Assembly (NCBI GenBank): GCA_964602275.1
Contig: CAZRQF010000007.1
Span: forward strand, 1 to 30,262
Source of the DNA: RGIG6291 sp964602275
GTDB taxonomy: Bacteria > Bacillota > Clostridia > TANB77 > UBA1234
Direction of reading: 5' to 3'
Length of the DNA: 30,262 bases
The notes below the pieces were generated by a model that did no database searches, was not told where the DNA came from, and saw only the letters and a list, made by a program, of their open reading frames with translations. Shown piece after piece: positions 15,615 through 24,910 of the stretch (position 1 is the first letter of the stretch; each line of letters begins with the position of its first letter). The translations under genes and the position numbers were made by a program.

Positions 15615-16919
15615 ATGAATATCAATGAAATTATAAAAGCAAAGAGAGATTGCAAAGAATTATCAACAGAACAAATAGAGTTCTTTATAAAAGAATATTC
15701 ATATGGAAACATTGCAGATTATCAAGCATCTAGTTTGCTTATGGCAATTTATTTAAATGGAATGTCTGAAAAGGAAATATTAGATTTGACAATAGCGATG
15801 TCACGCTCTGGAGATATATTAGATTTATCTCAAATAGATGGTATAAAAGTAGATAAACATAGCACGGGAGGAATTGGCGATAAAGTAACCATCGTTGTAA
15901 TGCCACTTGTTGCGGCGTGCGGAGTGCCAGTTGCAAAAATGTCGGGCAGAGGTCTTGGATATACGCAAGGAACAGTAGACAAGCTAGACTCAATACCAGG
16001 CTTTAGAACAAATCTTGAATTAGATGAATTTATTAGAAATGTAAAGAAGATAGGTATTGCTCTAATGAGCCAATCTCAAAACATTGCATTAGCGGATAAA
16101 AAATTATACGCTTTGCGTGATGTTACAGGAACGGTTGAAAGTATACCGCTAATTGCATCAAGTGTAATGAGCAAAAAAATCGCTGCAGGTGCAGATAAAA
16201 TACTTTTAGAAGTAACTTGTGGTAGCGGTGCTTTTATGGAAAGTGAAATAAGAGCAAGGAAACTTGCAGAAACAATGGTTAAAATAGGAAATATGGCAGG
16301 CAAGGAAACAATTGCTGTAATTACAAATATGAATCAACCACTTGGAAGATATTGTGGTAATGCACTAGAAGTAAAAGAAGCAATAGATGTTTTAAAAGGC
16401 AAGGGCGAAGCGGATGTTGTAGAAGTATGTTGCGTGCTAGGAGCATACATTTTAAAAATGGCTGGCAAAGGCGATAATATAGTAAACAATATGAGATTAA
16501 TTCAAAGTAAGATAGATGGTGGAGAAGGCTTAAACAAATTTAAAGAGTTAATACAAAGACAATGGGGAGATTCGAGAGTAATAGACGAGCCTGAAATGAT
16601 AACAACAGCTAAATATAAGATACCGGTAGAAGCTAGAGAAAGCGGATATATAAGTGCAATAGAAACCAAAAATATTGGTCAAGCAGTTGTAAATATTGGC
16701 GGTGGAAGACTAAAAAAAGAAGATGAAATTGATTATGCAGTTGGAATAGAAGTGCTTAAAAAAATAGGTGATAGAGTAGAAAAAGGCGAGCCTATATTGT
16801 ATATACATGCAAACGATGAATTTAAAGCAAAAGAGCAGATTTTATCGTTGCAAAAGTCATATACGATTGTACAAGAAAAAGTTGAAAAAATAAAAGAGAT
16901 ATTGGACATAATAGAATAA
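15615..16919 (+). CDS. pdp: Pyrimidine-nucleoside phosphorylase
   Basis: Enzyme of 434 residues that splits thymidine, uridine or deoxyuridine with phosphate into free base and (deoxy)ribose-1-phosphate in nucleoside salvage. The helical N-terminal domain is followed by the signature DKHSTGGIGDK starting at residue 80 (phosphate-binding KHSTGG at 81-86), then MSGRGLGYTQGTVDKL and ALRDVTGTVESIPLIASSVMS in pieces, and a C-terminal alpha/beta domain (VEARESGYI). Length and motifs match Firmicute Pdp. AAAGGAGG precedes the start. It lies directly after comEA. The link between DNA uptake and nucleoside salvage is suggestive only. Confidence 0.96.
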   Translation: MNINEIIKAKRDCKELSTEQIEFFIKEYSYGNIADYQASSLLMAIYLNGMSEKEILDLTIAMSRSGDILDLSQIDGIKVDKHSTGGIGDKVTIVVMPLVAACGVPVAKMSGRGLGYTQGTVDKLDSIPGFRTNLELDEFIRNVKKIGIALMSQSQNIALADKKLYALRDVTGTVESIPLIASSVMSKKIAAGADKILLEVTCGSGAFMESEIRARKLAETMVKIGNMAGKETIAVITNMNQPLGRYCGNALEVKEAIDVLKGKGEADVVEVCCVLGAYILKMAGKGDNIVNNMRLIQSKIDGGEGLNKFKELIQRQWGDSRVIDEPEMITTAKYKIPVEARESGYISAIETKNIGQAVVNIGGGRLKKEDEIDYAVGIEVLKKIGDRVEKGEPILYIHANDEFKAKEQILSLQKSYTIVQEKVEKIKEILDIIE

Positions 16920-16927
16920 AAAGTGTA

Positions 16928-16973
16928 GGAGTGTTTTTAAAGCTAATTCTATATTAGCAAAAATACTCCTTTT
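16928..16973 (+). terminator. Terminator of comEA-pdp
   Basis: Stem GGAGTGTTTTT (16928-16938) with AAAAATACTCC (16959-16969), one G-T wobble, and an inner stem GCTAAT/ATTAGC (16942-16947 with 16953-16958), followed by TTTT. It begins nine bases after the pdp stop. Confidence 0.85.
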
Positions 16974-17079
16974 GTAAGATTTGAATGTGAAAATATTGTG
17001 TATATTAAAGTGAAAAAACAAAAATGTTGTATAATATAAGGTAATTTTTTTGTAAAAGCAATCGAAAGGAAAGAGTGAT

Positions 17080-18606
17080 ATGAAAGAGTTTCTAAAAAAG
17101 AAGTGGGTAAGAGTAGTATTAATAATTTTAGCAGTAATAGTTGTGTTAGGTGTGATTTTTGGAAATAAAGAAACAGATGCACAATACAGAACTGCCAAGA
17201 TAGAAAAAGGAGATATAATTTCGTCGATTACTGGAAGCGGAACGGTATCAGCTATGGAATCAAGAAAAGAAATTGCAAAAGTGTCGGCAACGGTAGATGA
17301 AATTTACTTTGATGAAGGCGACACGGTAAACAAAGGCGATGTAATATTAAAATTTGATTCAGAAGCATATGAAATGAATTTAAAAACACAAGAAGCAAGT
17401 GTAAGACAAGCCGAAATTACAAAAAATCTATTATCAAATCAAGTAAATAATATGAAAATAAAAGCAAATAGCGAGGGAACTATTAGAAATTTAAGTATAG
17501 ATGAAGGTTCATATGTTACAAGCGTTATGAATATCTGTGATATAGATTCTACCAATAGATACGAAGTAACATTGCAATTTTTAGCGTCAGTTGCAGACCA
17601 AGTTTCTATTGGAAATAGTGCTGAAATTTTATTAGTAGATTCATATTCATATGTAAATGGATATGTTTCTTACATTGGAACAAGCAAAAATACATTATCT
17701 TCTGGAAGCGTTGTAGTTGATATAGCGATAACTGTTGACTCGGATGAATATTCGCTAAGTGGATTAAAAGCAAAAGCTTCAATTGCTACAAATGACGGAG
17801 CAAAAATAACTTCTGCTAATACAGCAAACTTTAGCAAAAAAGTTGCATCACAAGTGCTTTCTAACGCAACTGGAGAAGTTTCAAAACTATATGTGAAAAA
17901 CGGACAATATGTAAAATCAGGAGATATTATAGCTGAAATAAAAAATGACGACATAAGTGCAAACTTGCAAACTGCTACTGTAAGCTTGCAAAACGCATAT
18001 GAACAATTAGCATATGCAAAAGACAAACTAGAAGATTATACAATAGTTGCTCCTATTTCAGGAACAATCACAGCACAATCAATAAAAGTTGGCGATATCG
18101 TGTCTGCTGGAACATTAGTTACAACAGTATCAAACACTAGTGAGTACGAATTTAAAATACCAGTTGATGAATTAGATATAAGCAGTGTTTCTGAGGACAA
18201 GAAAGTATTAGTAACAATTGACGCAATACCAGAAACAGAAAACGAGCCAATAGTTGGAAGAATATCAAAAATTCCACTAGAGGGCGTTACAGTAGGCGGA
18301 GTAACAGATTATTATGTTACAATAGCAATACCACAAACAGAAAACCTAAGAATATCAATGAATGCAAGTGCAGAAATAATTTTAAATGAAAGCAAAGATG
18401 TATTAATGTTACCAATAGAAGCATTAGAAAAAGAAAATGGAAAATCATATGTACAAGTAGTAAAAAATGGTGCATTAAACAAAACGGAAGTAAAGACAGG
18501 AATTAGCAACGCTGCATATATTGAAGTTTTAGAAGGCTTAAACGAAGGCGATGAAGTTGTAGTGCCAGAACAAAGCTCAGGATTTGGGTTCTTGCTTTCT
18601 AACTAA
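17080..18606 (+). CDS. Membrane-fusion adaptor of a YknXYZ/MacAB-type efflux system, internally duplicated
   Basis: Protein of 508 residues with an N-terminal helix (about 10-28) and an extracytoplasmic adaptor region. Two consecutive lipoyl-hairpin-barrel units are visible. Unit 1 has lipoyl halves at about 66-93 and 126-154 around a short helical hairpin, and a barrel at about 160-236. Unit 2 has lipoyl halves at about 265-288 and 322-350, and a barrel at about 356-435. A membrane-proximal domain ends the chain. Ordinary adaptors (YknX, MacA) have one such unit and about 375 residues. AAAGGA about nine bases upstream supports ATG 17080. A TATAAT at 17030-17035 lacks a convincing -35. It is the first gene of an operon with the ATPase (15 bp away) and the permease, and should couple them to substrate capture. 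Confidence 0.9.
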   Translation: MKEFLKKKWVRVVLIILAVIVVLGVIFGNKETDAQYRTAKIEKGDIISSITGSGTVSAMESRKEIAKVSATVDEIYFDEGDTVNKGDVILKFDSEAYEMNLKTQEASVRQAEITKNLLSNQVNNMKIKANSEGTIRNLSIDEGSYVTSVMNICDIDSTNRYEVTLQFLASVADQVSIGNSAEILLVDSYSYVNGYVSYIGTSKNTLSSGSVVVDIAITVDSDEYSLSGLKAKASIATNDGAKITSANTANFSKKVASQVLSNATGEVSKLYVKNGQYVKSGDIIAEIKNDDISANLQTATVSLQNAYEQLAYAKDKLEDYTIVAPISGTITAQSIKVGDIVSAGTLVTTVSNTSEYEFKIPVDELDISSVSEDKKVLVTIDAIPETENEPIVGRISKIPLEGVTVGGVTDYYVTIAIPQTENLRISMNASAEIILNESKDVLMLPIEALEKENGKSYVQVVKNGALNKTEVKTGISNAAYIEVLEGLNEGDEVVVPEQSSGFGFLLSN

Positions 18607-18621
18607 CGGAGGAAGACGAAA

Positions 18622-19290
18622 ATGATAAATTTGGAAAATATCTATAAGATATATAAATTAGGTGAAAATGAAGTGTATGCACTTAATAATGTATCACTCC
18701 ATATAAAAGAAAAAGAATTTGTATCAATAATTGGTCCGTCTGGTTCTGGAAAATCTACATTAATGAACATATTAGGTTGTTTAGATGTCCCGACAAAAGG
18801 AACATACACATTAAACGGGAAAAATGTTGGTGGAAAAACAGATGACGAATTAGCAGAAATTAGAAACAATATGATAGGTTTCGTATTTCAAGGCTTTAAC
18901 TTGTTACCAAAATTAAGTGCAGTTGAAAATGTAGAATTACCACTTATATATAAAAACATTCCTGCAAGCGAAAGACATAGGCTAGCAAAAGAAGCACTTG
19001 AAAAAGTAGGTCTTGAAGCAAGAATAGACCACAAGCCAACAGAGCTTTCAGGAGGACAACAACAAAGAGTTGCAATAGCAAGGGCATTGGTAACTAATCC
19101 GCCAATTATATTAGGCGATGAACCAACTGGAAACTTAGACTCGAAAGTTGGAAAAGAAGTAATGGACATATTTAAAAGCTTGCATAATCAAGGAAACACA
19201 ATAATACTTATAACACATGACCAAGATGTAGCAAAACAGGCAAAAAGAATTGTGCGTATACAAGATGGAAAACTATATGAAGAATCATAG
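18622..19290 (+). CDS. ABC transporter ATPase, YknY/MacB/LolD type
   Basis: ATPase of 222 residues, the usual size. Walker A GPSGSGKST at 38-46, Q-loop VFQGFNLLP, signature LSGGQ at 142-146, Walker B ILGDEPTGNLDS (D166, E167) and switch histidine in ITHD. These are the hallmarks of the MacB/LolD subfamily, which drives mechanotransmission rather than direct transport. CGGAGGA precedes the start. It lies between the adaptor and permease genes with gaps of 15 and 14 bp. Confidence 0.96.
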   Translation: MINLENIYKIYKLGENEVYALNNVSLHIKEKEFVSIIGPSGSGKSTLMNILGCLDVPTKGTYTLNGKNVGGKTDDELAEIRNNMIGFVFQGFNLLPKLSAVENVELPLIYKNIPASERHRLAKEALEKVGLEARIDHKPTELSGGQQQRVAIARALVTNPPIILGDEPTGNLDSKVGKEVMDIFKSLHNQGNTIILITHDQDVAKQAKRIVRIQDGKLYEES

Positions 19291-19304
19291 TAAGGAGTTT
19301 TGAA

Positions 19305-20480
19305 ATGAATTTTTTATTTGCATACAAAATGGCGATAAAAAGCATATGGGGAAATAAAACACGCTCAGCGTTAACAATGCTTGGAGTAATAATCGGTGTA
19401 ATGGCAGTAATAGTTGCAGTAGGATTTGCACAAGGAAGCATGCAGTCAGTAACTTCAAAAATAGAAGGATTAGGCTCAAACTCTATAACAGTTATGATAC
19501 TATCAGCTTCTGAAGGAAGAGAATTTACACTAGACGATGCAGAAACACTAGAAGAACAAAGCCCATATATTAGCAAAATATCTCCATATATATATAGTCA
19601 ATCAAATGTAAAATACGGGAAAGAAACAAAAACAACAAAAGTATTTGGAACAGATGAAAGCTACCTTGACATTCAAGGAAGAAAAATGGAGTCAGGAAGA
19701 TTTATATCTAAACTAGATATAGAAAAAAACGATAAAGTTGTGGCAATTGGTGCTGCCGTAAAGAATAAGTTGTTTCCAGGTGAAGATGCCGTAGGAAAAT
19801 ATGTAAAAATAAACGGAACAAAATTTTTAGTAATAGGTGTGCTAGAGTCAGTTGCAAATGGAATGGAGGGCACAAATGACGATGCTGTACTAATGCCAAT
19901 AACAGTTGCACAAAGAACATTAAAAATTACAAATGTAACAATGTTTTTAGCTGAGGCAACTTCAAGTGATGTAATAGATGTGGCAACACAAAAAATAAAA
20001 GACTACCTATATAATATATATAAAGACGAAGATTCATACATCGTGGTAACACAAGAATCAATGCTATCAATAATGGGAGATATAAGTAATATAATGATGC
20101 TTATATTAGGAAGTATAGCAACAATATCACTTGTAGTAGGTGGAATAGGCATTATGAACATAATGCTTGTATCGGTATCTGAAAGAACAAGAGAAATAGG
20201 AATAAGAAAAGCAATAGGGGCAAAAAAGAAAGACATCATGGTACAGTTCTTAATAGAAAGCTTGCTTTTAACAGGTCTTGGAGGAATAATCGGAATAATA
20301 TTAGGACTATTAACTATAAAATATGTAATAGGAGCAATAGGATTAATAGAGCCGGTATATTCACTACCATGGACACTAGCTGCATTTAGCATATCACTTG
20401 CAATAGGAATAACATTTGGACTATTCCCAGCATATAAAGCAGCAAAATTAAATCCAATAGATGCACTAAGAAATGAGTAA
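19305..20480 (+). CDS. ABC transporter permease, YknZ/MacB type
   Basis: Permease of 391 residues with the MacB topology. Helix 1 (about 20-42) is followed by a large extracytoplasmic MacB_PCD domain (about 45-255), then three helices (about 262-295, 318-345, 352-378) and the C-terminal FtsX core ending YKAAKLNPIDALRNE. The motif VSERTREIGIRKAIGAKKKDIMVQF in pieces is the family hallmark. AAGGAG supports ATG 19305. With the adaptor and ATPase it forms a complete YknXYZ-like system. In B. subtilis that system protects against the SdpC toxin, and relatives export peptides or drugs. The substrate here is not shown. Confidence 0.95.
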   Translation: MNFLFAYKMAIKSIWGNKTRSALTMLGVIIGVMAVIVAVGFAQGSMQSVTSKIEGLGSNSITVMILSASEGREFTLDDAETLEEQSPYISKISPYIYSQSNVKYGKETKTTKVFGTDESYLDIQGRKMESGRFISKLDIEKNDKVVAIGAAVKNKLFPGEDAVGKYVKINGTKFLVIGVLESVANGMEGTNDDAVLMPITVAQRTLKITNVTMFLAEATSSDVIDVATQKIKDYLYNIYKDEDSYIVVTQESMLSIMGDISNIMMLILGSIATISLVVGGIGIMNIMLVSVSERTREIGIRKAIGAKKKDIMVQFLIESLLLTGLGGIIGIILGLLTIKYVIGAIGLIEPVYSLPWTLAAFSISLAIGITFGLFPAYKAAKLNPIDALRNE

Positions 20481-20509
20481 TAGAACGCATATTTAAGATA
20501 TATATATGT

Positions 20510-20543
20510 AAAAATGGTACAGGTTTTGACTTGTATCATTTTT
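20510..20543 (+). terminator. Terminator of the efflux operon
   Basis: AAAAATGGTACA (20510-20521) pairs with TGTATCATTTTT (20532-20543) with one G-T wobble, ending in five T residues, about 30 bases after the permease stop. Confidence 0.8.
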
Positions 20544-20591
20544 GGTATTTAAAAGAAAAAATAGTAGGAATTGCTTATTTCCGTAAGCTAA

Positions 20592-20618
20592 TTGTAAACA
20601 ATTTGTAAATTTGGTAAA
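20592..20618 (+). promoter_or_regulatory. Phased TTGTAAA-like repeats upstream of the first SLH promoter
   Basis: Three copies of TTGTAAA or TTGGTAAA start at 20592, 20603 and 20611, with their GTAAA cores spaced 11 and 9 bases apart. They lie 17-43 bases upstream of the -35 box, where an UP element or curved DNA would act. Confidence 0.35.
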
Positions 20619-20634
20619 TATTTTATAAAAAAAA

Positions 20635-20662
20635 TTGACTTAAAATTTAGAACATATATAAT
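20635..20662 (+). promoter_or_regulatory. Strong promoter of the first SLH gene
   Basis: TTGACT (20635-20640), a 16-bp spacer and a perfect TATAAT (20657-20662), with A/T-rich DNA upstream. Transcription should start near 20669, giving a leader of about 155 bases. Confidence 0.8.
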
Positions 20663-20668
20663 GAGCAT

Positions 20669-20823
20669 GCAAGTTGCATAGAAATGGTAATTAAGTACCA
20701 TAATTTATGTGCCTTGCAAAGGTTAGGTTGTTTTAGAGCAGGAAATGGAAGGAAGGGGATAACCTAATCACATTCAAAAAACTTTCCTTTCGAAAAAACA
20801 AAATTTTAAAGGAGGATTATCTA
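20669..20823 (+). promoter_or_regulatory. Long structured 5' leader of the first SLH gene
   Basis: The leader can form ATGGTA/TACCAT (20684-20689 with 20696-20701) and GGTTAGGTT/AACCTAATC (20721-20729 with 20761-20769, one wobble). The second stem encloses a purine-rich stretch GGAAGGAAGGGG (20748-20759). The true ribosome binding site GGAGG is at 20811-20815. I do not recognise a known riboswitch. Purine-rich leader segments are known to stabilise some Bacillus mRNAs by ribosome binding; that role here is inference. Confidence 0.5.
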
Positions 20824-23583
20824 ATGAAAAGAATAGTATCATTAGTACTAGCTCTTTCAATGGTTCTTGGACTTTGTGCAACAGCATTTGCATCTGTTAA
20901 CTTAACTGATGTAGAAGGCACAAAATACGAAGCAGCTGTTGAAGCTTTAATAGAGCTAGAAGTTGTTGCCGGTTATCCAAACGGAAAATATCAACCAGCA
21001 AAAGAAGTAAACAGAGCAGAATTAGCAAAAATGCTAGTTATTTGCATGGGATTAGAAGAAGACGCTGAAAGAGCTAGCGGAGACAATGTATTCACAGATG
21101 AATCTTTAAAAGATGGTGAATCATATGCTTGGGCTAGAGGATATGTTAACACAGCTGCTACAGCTGGTATTATCAAAGGATATCCAACAGGCGAATTCAA
21201 ACCAGAAAAGACAGTTACATATGCTGAAGCTTTAACAATGATGTTAAGAGCATTAGGTTATGGTAATGTTATGGAAGCAGAAGGAACATGGCCAACAAAC
21301 GCTATATTAAAAGCTAGAGAATTAGAATTAACAGATGATGTTACATATTCAAGTTCTTCAGACGGAGCTACAAGAGGAGATATAGCTATATTATTATGGA
21401 ACATGTTAAGAACTCCAATGTGGAAGATTTCTTCTGAAAACCAAGGTACAGGTATGACATCTGAAAGAGGTTCAATCATGTTAAATGTTAAGTTCCCTGA
21501 CTATGTATATGCTGAAGTAACTTTCAATAGCTATGAAATAGTTGCTGGTGACGAAATGGCAGAAGTAGAAGTTACATTATATGATGGTGAAGAACTTTTC
21601 GGTACATACACATATGATAGAAATGATTTCTACACATTTGTTGAAGGAACAACAGTTGAAGTTCTTGTAAACACAGAAGATGAAGTAATCTTAACAATGG
21701 TAGCTAACGGTGATGACAAATTAGTTGATGGTAAATCATATGATTTAGCAGAAGACAAATATACTGTAGATGCTGATGCTGATTATTCTTACTTAAGAAT
21801 AAAAGGTAAAAAGACTACTTTAGCTTCTTCTGAATACAAAGTTGAAAGCGAATATGTAGAAAAAGTAAGAGGCGGAGCTGCTAAAGATGATTACATCACA
21901 ATAAACGGAACTCGTTATGATGAAGACGATGATGAAACAAGACTTGTAATCGTTGATGGCGAAAGATCAACAATGAAAGAGGTTGAATTAGGAGATATTT
22001 TAACAAAAGTAACTCTTGTATCTGAAGAAAATGAAGATGTAGTATTCTATATTGTTGAATCTTCAGAAGTTGAAGGTGAATTAACAAAATATGTTGTTGA
22101 TGAATCTCAAGGTATTTTAACAGTTGATGGTGAAAAATATCTATTAGACGACAAAGCTACATGTATTGTTGACCCAGAAGATGATGATTCAAAGTCTATG
22201 TTATTTACAGGTGATAAAGCTAAAAAATTATACAAAGACTTCAAGAATGAAGAAGTTAGATTATTAAATGATGCTTTTGGATTTGTAGTAAGACTTGAAT
22301 TTGGTAACTTAGATGAAGAAGAAGATACAACTTATGGATTCTACAAAATAGTAAAATACAACAAATCAAATGATACAATCGTATTAGAAAATGAAAATGG
22401 CGATGACACATACGAAATGAACCTTGATGAAGATGATGAAGGGGCAGCTCAAGTTGCTGCAACACTTGCAAATTCTGCATCAATTGTTAAAAACAAAGTA
22501 GTATTTGCTGAATTTAATTCAAGCCGTGAAGTAATCGACATTAAATTTGTTGCAGATAAAATAAATGACGGTAGTGATTCAAACAATACTGATAGATTAA
22601 ATGCTTACACAGTTACAGCTGGTAAATATGGTAAATATGAAGTAGACGATGTTGAAAAAGACAAATATGAAGTAGCAGAGCTTACAAAAGCAGATTACAA
22701 TGAAAAATCAGAAGCTTTAACAAGCAACGGAACTAAATATGCATATGTTGATGATGATGTTGTAGTAGTTAAATTATTAACAGAAACAACTGCATCTACA
22801 AAGAAAACAACATTTGCTTGTGAATTCGTTGAAGGTATGGATGAATTAAAAGTATTAGATGGTGCAAAAGCAGCTTATGTAGTTCTTGACAAAGAAGCAG
22901 AAGAAGATGATGGTGCAAAATCAGTTAAATATGTATTTGTATTTGACGATAAAACAAATTCAGATATGATTTTCGGTAAACTTGCAAAAGTTGACGGAGA
23001 TAATGAACTTGCTAAAGATGAAGTTGAAATGATATTAGAAGACGGTACAAAAGAAATATATGTATCAACAGAGTTAGATGCAGATGATGATGCTTTTGCT
23101 GCATTTACAGTAAAAGAAAACAAAGATGGTGATTATGAACTTACAGTTAAAGGAAATCCAATAACAAAAGCTCACTTAAATCTTGCTACAGAAAATCATG
23201 GTTATGTTTATGCTGTAAATGGCAAGAGAGTAACAGTTAATAATGTTGAGGTTAATGGAGAAGATTCAGTTGAAGTTAAATTAACAGCTACAGCTATAAA
23301 AGAAGATTTTAAGATTGATGTTGATGATTACAGAATAGTAATAATCGATGTTGAATTAGATAAAGAAGCTGATACAGAACTTCAATATGTAGTTGATACT
23401 TTTGAAGAAGTTGAATTTGAAGCTCTTGATTTAGAAGTAGCTGATAGAATTTCTATCGACAAAGACGCTAAAGTTGCATACATCATTAGAGGTATGGAAG
23501 AAGTTTGTGACTGCGAAACAGCAAAAGCAGGTACAGATGGATTCTGCACAGAATGTAATGGTTATGTAAAAAATGCTGACTAA
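20824..23583 (+). CDS. Large acidic S-layer-homology surface protein with C-terminal cysteine cluster
   Basis: Secreted protein of 919 residues. Signal peptide at residues 1-23 (ending AFA), then three SLH repeats (about 25-77, 87-146 and a divergent 150-200) that anchor proteins to secondary cell-wall polymer. The remaining 700 residues are very acidic, rich in Asp, Glu, Val and Lys, and look beta-rich; I recognise no enzyme domain. The last residues carry CxC-x10-CxxC, a possible metal site. A strong promoter, long leader, good ribosome binding site and own terminator suggest high expression, as for a main S-layer protein. The gene at 25108 is a paralog. Confidence 0.9.
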   Translation: MKRIVSLVLALSMVLGLCATAFASVNLTDVEGTKYEAAVEALIELEVVAGYPNGKYQPAKEVNRAELAKMLVICMGLEEDAERASGDNVFTDESLKDGESYAWARGYVNTAATAGIIKGYPTGEFKPEKTVTYAEALTMMLRALGYGNVMEAEGTWPTNAILKARELELTDDVTYSSSSDGATRGDIAILLWNMLRTPMWKISSENQGTGMTSERGSIMLNVKFPDYVYAEVTFNSYEIVAGDEMAEVEVTLYDGEELFGTYTYDRNDFYTFVEGTTVEVLVNTEDEVILTMVANGDDKLVDGKSYDLAEDKYTVDADADYSYLRIKGKKTTLASSEYKVESEYVEKVRGGAAKDDYITINGTRYDEDDDETRLVIVDGERSTMKEVELGDILTKVTLVSEENEDVVFYIVESSEVEGELTKYVVDESQGILTVDGEKYLLDDKATCIVDPEDDDSKSMLFTGDKAKKLYKDFKNEEVRLLNDAFGFVVRLEFGNLDEEEDTTYGFYKIVKYNKSNDTIVLENENGDDTYEMNLDEDDEGAAQVAATLANSASIVKNKVVFAEFNSSREVIDIKFVADKINDGSDSNNTDRLNAYTVTAGKYGKYEVDDVEKDKYEVAELTKADYNEKSEALTSNGTKYAYVDDDVVVVKLLTETTASTKKTTFACEFVEGMDELKVLDGAKAAYVVLDKEAEEDDGAKSVKYVFVFDDKTNSDMIFGKLAKVDGDNELAKDEVEMILEDGTKEIYVSTELDADDDAFAAFTVKENKDGDYELTVKGNPITKAHLNLATENHGYVYAVNGKRVTVNNVEVNGEDSVEVKLTATAIKEDFKIDVDDYRIVIIDVELDKEADTELQYVVDTFEEVEFEALDLEVADRISIDKDAKVAYIIRGMEEVCDCETAKAGTDGFCTECNGYVKNAD

Positions 23584-23603
23584 TTTAGTATATGAACTTT
23601 TTT

Positions 23604-23630
23604 AAGGATGGGAAAAATCCCATCCTTTTT
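23604..23630 (+). terminator. Terminator of the first SLH gene
   Basis: Ten-bp perfect stem AAGGATGGGA (23604-23613) with TCCCATCCTT (23618-23627), an AAAA loop and a T run, about 20 bases after the stop codon. Confidence 0.95.
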
Positions 23631-23686
23631 ATATTTACGGTGTTATATTATTGTAAACTTATAATAGATTATACTAATTTGCTCTA

Positions 23687-24880
23687 TTATTTATCAAGTA
23701 ACCAATCTAAAACATTTCGTATAATAATACCTTCTTCATTTGAAAGAGGAATTTTATCCATAGTTAATATTATTTTTTCATAATTATCATTTATTCTTTG
23801 CAGAGAATTTAATTCTCTTGTTAATATTTTATTATCGTTATCTTTTAAGGTTTCGCAAACTTGAAAGTAGTGTTTTCCATTCCTATTTATTGCAATAAAG
23901 TCAACTTCAAATTCTTCAACTTTTCCAATATAGACTTCGTAACCGCGTCTTAAAAGCTCTAAATATACAATGTTTTCTAATATATGCCCTCTGTCGCCAA
24001 GTTTTCTACCTAACATGAAATATCGTAATCCTAAATCGCAGACATAGTATTTTTCGCCTGTTTTTAAATATTGTTTACCCTTTATATCATATCTACTTGC
24101 TTTATATAAGAAGAAAGATTCGATAAAAGCATCTAGATATTTTTCTACTGTTCTCACATTTATGGCTCTTCCATCATTTGTTAAGGTATTAGCAATACTG
24201 TTTGCAGACAGAATATTACCAATATTATCTAATGCAAAATTAGCTACACTTTTTAAGATAGATTCATCTGATATATTTTTCCTAACCATTATATCCTTGA
24301 TTATTACATTGTTATATAAAGTGCCTAAATACTTGCTAATTTCATCTTCTTCTAGTTCTAGCGTGTAAGGAAATGAACTTAAAGAGATATATTTTCTATA
24401 TACATCTTCTAAATCGTCACTTTGGTTAGCTCCTATATATTCTTTAAAAGATAATGGTAACATTTTAATTTCAATATATCTTCCAGAAAGCAATGTAGCA
24501 AGTTCTGAAGACAGTAAAAAAGCATTTGAACCAGTTATATACAAATCAACATTCTTTTTGATGTATAAACTATCAGCTACTTTTTGAAAATTTGGAATAT
24601 TTTGTATTTCATCTATAAATATATAATTTTTTTTATCTTTATTTAATAAACTGGTTATATAGTTGTATAAATCCATATAATTTTGAATAAAATTATATTG
24701 TAAATCTTCTAAATTTATACTTATTATTTGTTCTTCTTCTATTCCTGTTTTTATCAAATAATTTCTAAAAATCTCTAATAATGTACTTTTTCCGCATCTT
24801 CGTATTCCAGTTATGACTTTAATTAGACTTTTATCTTTAAATTTCTTTAATTCATTTAAGTATTCATCTCTTTGTATCAT
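23687..24880 (-). CDS. AAA ATPase with DUF4143-type C-terminal domain
   Basis: Protein of 397 residues. Walker A GIRRCGKST is at 25-33, Walker B reads YIFIDEIQN, and a sensor strand reads LYITGSNAFLLSS. A winged-helix-like middle region follows, then a C-terminal DUF4143 part with HILENIVYLELLRRGYEV and EVDFIA...YFQV. That arrangement resembles a degenerate PD-(D/E)xK nuclease fold, with Q where the usual E would be. ATG 24880 is chosen over an ATG 13 codons upstream because AAGGAGGT lies before it. Such ATPases are widespread and often multi-copy in anaerobes; their function is not established. It sits between two SLH paralogs, on the opposite strand, with its own promoter and an inverted repeat. 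Confidence 0.9.
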   Translation of the reverse strand: MIQRDEYLNELKKFKDKSLIKVITGIRRCGKSTLLEIFRNYLIKTGIEEEQIISINLEDLQYNFIQNYMDLYNYITSLLNKDKKNYIFIDEIQNIPNFQKVADSLYIKKNVDLYITGSNAFLLSSELATLLSGRYIEIKMLPLSFKEYIGANQSDDLEDVYRKYISLSSFPYTLELEEDEISKYLGTLYNNVIIKDIMVRKNISDESILKSVANFALDNIGNILSANSIANTLTNDGRAINVRTVEKYLDAFIESFFLYKASRYDIKGKQYLKTGEKYYVCDLGLRYFMLGRKLGDRGHILENIVYLELLRRGYEVYIGKVEEFEVDFIAINRNGKHYFQVCETLKDNDNKILTRELNSLQRINDNYEKIILTMDKIPLSNEEGIIIRNVLDWLLDK

Positions 24881-24910
24881 AAAAACGACCTCCTTTTTAT
24901 AATTATACTC

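Noticed and set aside
20684..20767. 27-codon ORF in the SLH leader, a possible leader peptide
   Set aside because: There is no ribosome binding site before its ATG, and it falls within predicted stems.
23592..23783. 63-codon plus-strand ORF after the first SLH gene
   Set aside because: It spans the terminator of the SLH gene and the end of the convergent ATPase gene, and has no ribosome binding site.
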